From: Sedimenticola sp.
GTDB lineage: Bacteria > Pseudomonadota > Gammaproteobacteria > Chromatiales > Chromatiaceae
Direction: 5' to 3'
Length of the DNA stretch: 48,684 nt
Assembly: GCA_027068915.1 (NCBI GenBank)
Contig: JAMOLT010000006.1
Span: 1 to 48,684 of the forward strand
Shown piece by piece: positions 43,779 to 48,684 of this stretch. How positions within the stretch are numbered: position 1 is the stretch's first letter; each line of letters starts with the position of its first letter. Under the pieces are notes generated by a model. It was not told the origin of the DNA. It saw only the letters and a list, made by a program, of their open reading frames with translations, and did no database searches. The position numbers and the translations under genes are program-made.

Positions 43779-46613
43779 CTACAATACCCTGTCCGTCAGA
43801 TCAGGCTCGCCCAGATGCTGCAAAATACTGGCTCGAGCTGCATCACGCAGCTTTATTGCCGCTTCCCAATCTGCTCTTTCCGGCCACACTGCCGGAAGCA
43901 CACTGACGCTCAATGCCGCCCGATGAGGAAACCATGAGCTGCCTCGTAGCGCAGAACGGGTGCCACGGATGACCACGGGAACAACGGGCACCCCGGCTTC
44001 TGCAGCTACGACAAAGGCCCCCATGTAAAAAGGCAACAAACCCGATGCCCGGCTGAGCGTTCCCTCAGGAAAATAAAGCAGCGGCTGCTCTGCTTTCAAT
44101 ACCTCTTTGCTGCGTTTGGTATCGGCAATGCTCCGTTCCAGGTGAAAGCGTTCCACGAACAGGGCGCCAATCTTATTCAGAAAAATACGGGCGATGGGTT
44201 GTTGACGCAATTCCGCCTTGGCTACAAAAGCCAGGTTCACAGGCAAAGCTGCCGCCAATACCACGCCATCCATGTAGCTGGCATGATTGGCCACAACCAC
44301 ACAGGCCTGCCCCACCGGCAGGTTTTCCTGGCCAACAACCTTTATGGGAATGCCCAGCAGGCGCAACAGCAATCGCGCTGCCCAGCGGATCACTCGCCAA
44401 CGACGCTCTTTCCCTGGCAACAAAGCCACCATCAACCAGACCACGGAAGACAGGATCCAGAATACCGCATGCGCCCAGGCTGCCCAGGCCAGATCCTTGA
44501 ACTTGCGTCGCAAATAGCGCCAGCGCGGCCCCACCGAAGCCAGCGCCATGCGCACCAGCTGCCAGCCAACTGTTTTGGGGACACGCCCCAGTTCACCTTG
44601 CTCGTAGAGCTCCTGCACCACGGAACGGCGCAGCTTGCCACTGGAGGTCTTGAGCACTGTATGTGGCAGCGCAATGATCACTTCATCCGGCGGCATGCCC
44701 AGCACATCTGTCGCAGTCTGCATGGCCTTCTGTTGCAGATCCGCCAACACCGGTTTGTCCTGCTCCCGTGATTCCGCCACCAGAATCAATCGCTCAGTGC
44801 CGTGTTCCTTGTCCCGGGCGCCAAATAACACCACACAGCCCTTGCGAATACCCGGAATATCTCCAACGGCTTCTTCTGTTTCATATGGGTAGAGATTGCG
44901 CCCGCCACGAATGATCAAATCTTTGGCCCGGCTGGTCAGATAGAGATCACCATCTGCGATGTAACCCAGATCACCGGTGTTCAGCCAGCTACCATGCCTG
45001 AACAACTCATGGGTGGCAGCCGCATTGCGGTAATAACCACTGGTGGCGGAAGGCCCTTGAAACTCCACATGCCCTTCACGGCGATCCGGCAACTCCTGGC
45101 CCGCCGCTTCCACGATGCGAATCTGATACCCATGCAGGGGCTGGCCGCAGGCTACAATTTCCTGGACATCCTCATCATCGGCTTCCGCTGGCAACGCCTC
45201 ACCCCGGCTCAGCAGAGCATCACTCTGCACCCGGTCGATAACAATTTCTCGGCCCGGGGGAGGAAAGGTCAGCCCCACTGCGGTCTCTGCAAGCCCATAC
45301 ACGGGTGCCATGCAGTTTGCGCCAAACCCGTACCTGGAGAACCGATCGGTAAAGTTTCTCACCGTATTGGGGCTTATCGGTTCTGCGCCATTGAAAGCCA
45401 TGCGCCAACTGCTCAGATCAAGGCCTTGAATATCCTCTTCTGCAACCTTGCTCAAGCACAGTTCATAGGCAAAGTTGGGAGCCGCAGACAAGGTACCCCG
45501 GTGGTGGTGGATGCGCCATAGCCAGCGACTTGGGCGGGCAAGAAATGCCAGGGGCGACATCAGCACCAAAGGCATGGCGTAATACAGGCTGCCCAGCCAG
45601 GCGCCAATCAGCCCCATATCATGATACAAAGGAAGCCAGCTGACAAAAACATCGCTGGAAGTAGCCTCTGTCGCCTCCCCCATGGCGCGAATATTTGCAA
45701 GCAGGTTGGCATGCGTCAGCACCACCCCCTTGGGCTGTCCGGTGCTGCCGGAGGTATATTGCAGAAACGCCGTATCATCAGGCTGCACTTGTACCGGAAG
45801 AAACCCGGCATCGGCCTCCCGCAGTTGAGCAGGCGTAACTACCGCTTTCAGAGAATCCACATGGGCGCGCAACAAACCTGCCACCACCCGTGCCTCAGGA
45901 ACGGTTATCAGCAACCGTGACCGGGCATTGTCCAGAATACGCACATGTCGGCGCAGATGATCCTCTAATTGAGATGGACGGGTCGGGGGATAAATGGGCA
46001 CTGGTACGGCACCCGCCAAGAGGATGCCGAAAAAGCTGAAAAGATAGTCCCGACTGGTAGGCAGCATTATGGCCACAGCATCCCCCCGGGACAGCCCCTG
46101 CTTTTGCAAACCCGCTGCCATAGCCTCGGCGCCCTGTAACAACTCTATGTAGCTGATTTGCTCTGGCTCTTCCGTTTCTCCATAGAAATAGATATGGGTG
46201 CGCTCAGCATGTTCCTGAACATGCCATTGCAACATTTCATTGAGAGTTTCTGCCTTGTAAGGCACGCTCGCAAGATCCTCGGCGGCAGCCGGTAGCGGCA
46301 CCTGCTGCCTTTCCTCCGGGGAAGTGCGGCTCGCAGCCTGGATAGCCCGCAACAAATCACGCGGGGTTTCGGCTGTGGACAGGAGTTGTTCGGGAAGGCC
46401 AATGCCAAATTCGCGCTCGATGCGCAGCATAAGCTCCACCCGTGACAGACTATCAAAGCCCAGATCATGTGCCAAAGCACTATCGAGCTCTACCGGAATT
46501 GTCCTCTGCATTCGAGGATGCAACTCTTGGGAAAGGGTAGAAATAATCTCCAGGAGGTGCGGCTGATCACCAGGGTCTTTTTGCTCTTTCCCCTCTTTTG
46601 ACTGCGCATTCAT
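43779..46613 (-). CDS. ACP / fatty acyl-AMP ligase / PlsC acyltransferase fusion
   Basis: A 944-residue protein with three domains in order. Residues about 20-95 are an acyl-carrier protein with the phosphopantetheine serine in GFDSLSRVE (Ser55). Residues about 120-660 are an AMP-forming acyl ligase with YTSGSTGQPKGV (from Tyr286), YGLAETAVGL, LNTGDLGYI and KTSSGKLRR. Residues about 750-944 are a PlsC acyltransferase with NHASYMD (H-x4-D at 777-782) and FPEGTLSR. The ligase resembles FAAL enzymes, which load fatty acids onto ACP, so one chain could activate a fatty acid, hold it and transfer it to a lysophospholipid. E. coli Aas has the reverse domain order and no ACP. The ATG is preceded by GAGGAG. 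Confidence 0.92.
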   Translation of the reverse strand: MNAQSKEGKEQKDPGDQPHLLEIISTLSQELHPRMQRTIPVELDSALAHDLGFDSLSRVELMLRIEREFGIGLPEQLLSTAETPRDLLRAIQAASRTSPEERQQVPLPAAAEDLASVPYKAETLNEMLQWHVQEHAERTHIYFYGETEEPEQISYIELLQGAEAMAAGLQKQGLSRGDAVAIMLPTSRDYLFSFFGILLAGAVPVPIYPPTRPSQLEDHLRRHVRILDNARSRLLITVPEARVVAGLLRAHVDSLKAVVTPAQLREADAGFLPVQVQPDDTAFLQYTSGSTGQPKGVVLTHANLLANIRAMGEATEATSSDVFVSWLPLYHDMGLIGAWLGSLYYAMPLVLMSPLAFLARPSRWLWRIHHHRGTLSAAPNFAYELCLSKVAEEDIQGLDLSSWRMAFNGAEPISPNTVRNFTDRFSRYGFGANCMAPVYGLAETAVGLTFPPPGREIVIDRVQSDALLSRGEALPAEADDEDVQEIVACGQPLHGYQIRIVEAAGQELPDRREGHVEFQGPSATSGYYRNAAATHELFRHGSWLNTGDLGYIADGDLYLTSRAKDLIIRGGRNLYPYETEEAVGDIPGIRKGCVVLFGARDKEHGTERLILVAESREQDKPVLADLQQKAMQTATDVLGMPPDEVIIALPHTVLKTSSGKLRRSVVQELYEQGELGRVPKTVGWQLVRMALASVGPRWRYLRRKFKDLAWAAWAHAVFWILSSVVWLMVALLPGKERRWRVIRWAARLLLRLLGIPIKVVGQENLPVGQACVVVANHASYMDGVVLAAALPVNLAFVAKAELRQQPIARIFLNKIGALFVERFHLERSIADTKRSKEVLKAEQPLLYFPEGTLSRASGLLPFYMGAFVVAAEAGVPVVPVVIRGTRSALRGSSWFPHRAALSVSVLPAVWPERADWEAAIKLRDAARASILQHLGEPDLTDRVL

Positions 46614-46808
46614 ACTCCTGCTCCTCGTCTTATGGTTAAGAGTAGCGTGAAGAAGTCAAGTTTGCCATATTTATAGGAAGCCCTGAGCAAGCATCTCCTC
46701 AGCAAAGCCAGAGAATGCTTGCTGCTGTGTTGTACCCGCTTGAAAGGGGGCGGCCCTTCCTACGCGAGTACAGCTTGCATCTGGCCACATTGTGGCTCAC
46801 TGAAAGGG

Positions 46809-46832
46809 CCTTTAATTCCGACGCAATACACT
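46809..46832 (-). repeat. Single-arm copy of the truD-end palindrome
   Basis: This 24-bp stretch equals 28751-28774 with one substitution (CAATACACT for CAGTACACT). The opposite arm is missing, so this is a solo end or remnant of the MITE-like element at 28715-28775. Confidence 0.75.
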
Positions 46833-46865
46833 CATGTGACGAAAATCAAATTATTCGGGGTGACC

Positions 46866-47034
46866 TTAACAGGATGTTGAAAAAACCCTCCATGGCTTTT
46901 TTCCACTCGGAAAGACAAAAACGCAATTTTGTCTTTCCTCCATGTTCAATGACTATAGATCATTGAACATGGCCACACGTCCTTGTGCGGCGTACAGGCT
47001 GTTGAAAAAACAGCGTTTTTCAACAACCTGTTAA
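46866..47034. mobile_element. 169-bp MITE-like element with 19-bp imperfect terminal inverted repeats
   Basis: The left end TTAACAGGATGTTGAAAAA (46866-46884) and the right end (47016-47034) are inverted repeats with one mismatch. Inside are two more perfect hairpins: GGAAAGACAAAA (46909-46920) with its complement at 46927-46938, and CATGTTCAATGA (46941-46952) with its complement at 46960-46971. A further copy of the end motif (46994-47009) forms a local hairpin with the right end. There is no coding capacity. The left-end motif is identical to part of the hairpin at 28643-28679. Confidence 0.65.
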
Positions 47035-47319
47035 GTTATCCCGCTCCTCGTCGATACTGTATGTCGTAAGGTTTTGGGAGCCGGCCACACCATTGCAGAA
47101 ACCGGGCTCGCCTGATTTGATCAGCCATCTGACTTGAGATTATCCCAACAAATCCATGTCCGACATCGATACTTATGAAACCTGATATTTTGATCATTAC
47201 CATCGTGCATAAGATGCTTTTTTGATCATGGCCTGAAACCAGAGAAACAAACAGTTCACATCTATGTTTTATGGAAAAAATTCGTCTTTCAGTCACTCAC
47301 GCAGCCAGGGATAAATGAA

Positions 47320-47667
47320 GTGGACAAGAAAATATCATTGCCAGAATTAAGGAAAAATGCTCGTATCTCCTTATGTGTCGAGTACAATCTAACGCTTGAT
47401 GACCAACACTATGTTGGCGACACGGGGGATATTAGTTTGGGTGGCGCTTCCTTGAAAACCAGCATGCCTCCGCTGACCACAGATCAGGCGCTCAAGGGAG
47501 GAAAGATATCACTGTCCCTGGGGCCAGACGTTCTGACGATAAACTGCATGATAGTTTATGTTGGCAACTCAAACACACCGGGTTTTTCCAAGACAGGAAT
47601 CACTTTTAAGAACCTATCTGATGAGGATAGAAGCAAGCTGTTAAAGTTCATGATACAGCATCTTTGA
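47320..47667 (+). CDS. Single-domain PilZ protein (probable c-di-GMP receptor)
   Basis: A 115-residue protein consisting of one PilZ domain. RKNAR (11-15) supplies the RxxxR motif and DISLGG (37-42) the DxSxxG motif, both intact, so c-di-GMP binding is likely. The rest, KISLSLGPDVLTINCMIVYVGN and TGITFKNLSDEDRSKLLKFM, follows the normal fold. The start is a GTG at 47320 with AGGGA about nine bases upstream. A degenerate palindrome separates it from the ODP-type gene, which is in the same direction. Confidence 0.9.
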   Translation: MDKKISLPELRKNARISLCVEYNLTLDDQHYVGDTGDISLGGASLKTSMPPLTTDQALKGGKISLSLGPDVLTINCMIVYVGNSNTPGFSKTGITFKNLSDEDRSKLLKFMIQHL

Positions 47668-47682
47668 GCTCTGTCTGCCGCC

Positions 47683-47730
47683 AGTGTACTGCATCAGAAT
47701 TAAAGGAGTTTTATTCCAATGCAGTACACT
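47683..47730. repeat. 48-bp degenerate hairpin between the PilZ and ODP genes
   Basis: AGTGTACTGCAT (47683-47694) pairs with ATGCAGTACACT (47719-47730), and the inner bases pair partly around a GGAG loop. The outer part and the AATTAAAGG segment match the element at 28715-28775, so this is a diverged family member. It could also act as a terminator or spacer between the two genes. Confidence 0.7.
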
Positions 47731-47765
47731 AGCTTTTTCAAGCTATATAACCAGAGGTAAAACAC

Positions 47766-48521
47766 TTGGAACTATATAACAAAAACGAGCATATCTGTGT
47801 GGTATTCCGGGATCTAGTGCAGGGTGAGGCAGTGCAATCCAACCAGTTTTTTATCTATGACCACAACCATGCAGCCCTGATCGACCCTGGTGGCGAGCTG
47901 ACCTATACAGCTCTGTTTATGGCGCTCAGTGAATACATCAATGTAAGAACGCTGGACTATGTGGTCGCTTCTCATCAGGATCCGGATATCGTAGCTTCGA
48001 TCAACAAGTGGATGATGGGCACTGACTGCAAAGTAGTAGTTCCTGAGTTATGGGAGAAGTTCATCCCTCATTTCACCAGACCGGGGAAAACCGAAGGACG
48101 CTTGATCCCAATGCCCGACCAGGGCATCAGCCTTGCACTTGGCGACATCAAGCTAAAAGCCATACCTGCCCACTTCATGCATGCAGAAGGCAACTTTCAG
48201 TTTTACGACCCTATCAGTAAAATACTTTTTTCCGGCGATCTTGGAGCCAACATGGGCCCCGCAGAAAACCTGGACAAACCGGTTAATAAGCTGTCTGAGA
48301 TCCTACCCTATATGGAGGGCTTCCATAAGCGCTACATCAATGGGAACAAGGTTTGCCGCCTATGGGCCAACATGATTCGGGAGCTTGAAATATCCATGAT
48401 CGTGCCCCAGCATGGGCGGGCATTCAAAGGCAAGGCGATACCCGAATTTATCAGCTGGATTGAACAACTGGAATGTGGCGTAGATCTAATGACCCAGGAC
48501 AACTACCGCATCCCCTGGTGA
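47766..48521 (+). CDS. ODP-type metallo-beta-lactamase-fold protein, probable di-iron O2-binding protein
   Basis: A 251-residue protein of the flavodiiron/ODP branch of the metallo-beta-lactamase fold, without a flavodoxin domain. The expected di-iron ligands are all visible: H70-x-D72-x-D74 (SHQDPD), H139 (HFMHAEGNFQFYDP), D158 (LFSGDLG) and H216 (VPQHGRAF), with spacings close to flavodiiron proteins. ODP domains bind O2 and act as oxygen sensors in chemotaxis and signalling. TTG at 47766 with GAGGT eight bases upstream is the likely start. Its position after a PilZ gene suggests a link between oxygen sensing and c-di-GMP; that link is inferred. Confidence 0.88.
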   Translation: MELYNKNEHICVVFRDLVQGEAVQSNQFFIYDHNHAALIDPGGELTYTALFMALSEYINVRTLDYVVASHQDPDIVASINKWMMGTDCKVVVPELWEKFIPHFTRPGKTEGRLIPMPDQGISLALGDIKLKAIPAHFMHAEGNFQFYDPISKILFSGDLGANMGPAENLDKPVNKLSEILPYMEGFHKRYINGNKVCRLWANMIRELEISMIVPQHGRAFKGKAIPEFISWIEQLECGVDLMTQDNYRIPW

Positions 48522-48525
48522 GCAC

Positions 48526-48548
48526 CCGGGCAGTAGTGTACTGCCCGG
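48526..48548 (+). terminator. Perfect 10-bp hairpin after the ODP gene
   Basis: CCGGGCAGTA and TACTGCCCGG pair perfectly around GTG, five bases after the stop codon. No T-run follows. The centre and right arm contain TAGTGTACTGC (48534-48544), identical to the tip of the 28715 element, so it may be an element remnant reused as a terminator. Confidence 0.6.
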
Positions 48549-48684
48549 ATATTTCATCCAGTTACCAAAAAATAAAGATTAAGCGGTTGTTATTTATGGA
48601 TATTATTGGAATATTAGCAAAGTACAAAGTGTAACCGGGTCACGGCTTGCGTCCGCCCTCGCACTCCTGAGTGAAACATCCGGC
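48549..48684. other. End of window, no gene recognised
   Basis: An A+T-rich stretch (48565-48632) is followed by G+C-richer sequence. I see no open frame with a family match; it may hold the promoter of a gene beyond the edge. Confidence 0.5.

Larger units (their letters stand above)
46614..47319. other. 706-bp gene-free, palindrome-rich stretch upstream of the PilZ gene
   Basis: No convincing gene lies here. Inverted repeats include AGCAAGCAT (46686-46694) with ATGCTTGCT (46715-46723), GCCACATTGTGGC near 46783-46795, the one-arm copy at 46809-46832, and the 169-bp element at 46866-47034. The part from 47035 to 47319 shows no strong motif except the ribosome site for the PilZ gene. Confidence 0.7.

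Noticed and set aside
46715-46966. Possible 83-residue plus-strand gene
   Set aside because: The frame is built from repeat and palindrome sequence (it translates the 46809 arm and the 46866 terminal repeat), has no ribosome site and no recognisable domain.
47036-47296. Possible 86-residue minus-strand gene upstream of the PilZ gene
   Set aside because: It begins at a GTG without a ribosome site, has no family resemblance, and lies where the PilZ promoter is expected.
48600-48684. Possible c-di-GMP riboswitch on the minus strand (GGACGCAAGCC-like string)
   Set aside because: Only a short string resembles the GEMM core, the conserved helices and receptor loop are not seen, and no downstream gene is in the expected place.

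Overview
This 48.7 kb window is chromosomal DNA from a gammaproteobacterium. The diagnostic gene strings are surE-pcm-yqaA-nlpD-rpoS, rlmN-pilW-rodZ-hisS-yfgM-bamB-der, and a bcs cellulose operon that includes the Gammaproteobacteria-type phosphoethanolamine transferase BcsG. I cannot name the genus from sequence alone. Genes are tightly packed, mostly with 4-base ATGA/GTGA overlaps. I recognised no tRNA, rRNA, CRISPR array, prophage or intact transposase.

Layout. (1) 1-4.8 kb, minus strand: a moxR-DUF58-DUF4381-batA-batB/C envelope-stress/chaperone operon; the last gene runs off the left edge inside a 9-bp coding tandem repeat. (2) 5.0-11.6 kb: housekeeping genes (Nudix hydrolase, ppx/gppA, hemH, DUF971, CinA-like protein, thioredoxin-like protein, yciB-yciI-parvulin PPIase). 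(3) 11.7-15.9 kb, minus strand: surE-pcm-yqaA-nlpD-rpoS plus a small unknown gene after rpoS. (4) 15.95-28.6 kb, plus strand: an Smr-domain gene and the cellulose operon bcsG-bcsRQ-bcsA-bcsB-bcsZ-bcsC behind a good sigma-70 promoter. (5) 28.6-28.8 kb: two long perfect palindromes, one of which supplies the end of truD. (6) 28.75-37.6 kb, minus strand: rlmN-pilW-rodZ-hisS-yfgM-bamB-der-ispF-truD. (7) 37.7-41.9 kb, plus strand: prolyl oligopeptidase, site-2 protease with CBS domains, and an SH3 lipoprotein. (8) 41.9-46.6 kb, minus strand: a diguanylate cyclase and a 944-residue ACP / AMP-ligase / PlsC fusion. (9) 46.6-48.7 kb: a palindrome-rich stretch without genes, then a single-domain PilZ protein and a di-iron oxygen-binding (ODP-type) metallo-beta-lactamase-fold protein.

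Functional theme. Three c-di-GMP parts lie in one window: a diguanylate cyclase with an intact GGEEF and inhibitory site, the PilZ domain of BcsA, and a stand-alone PilZ protein beside a probable O2-binding protein. The cellulose operon sits exactly between truD and surE, genes that adjoin in the classical ispF-truD-surE-pcm-nlpD-rpoS string. This suggests that the smr-bcs block was placed into an ancestral operon, or that the operon was broken there. The most distinctive observations are the BcsR-BcsQ fusion, the palindrome that forms the truD 3' end and its relatives at 46.8-48.5 kb, the ACP-ligase-acyltransferase fusion, and the back-to-back surE/smr promoters that predict leaderless mRNAs.
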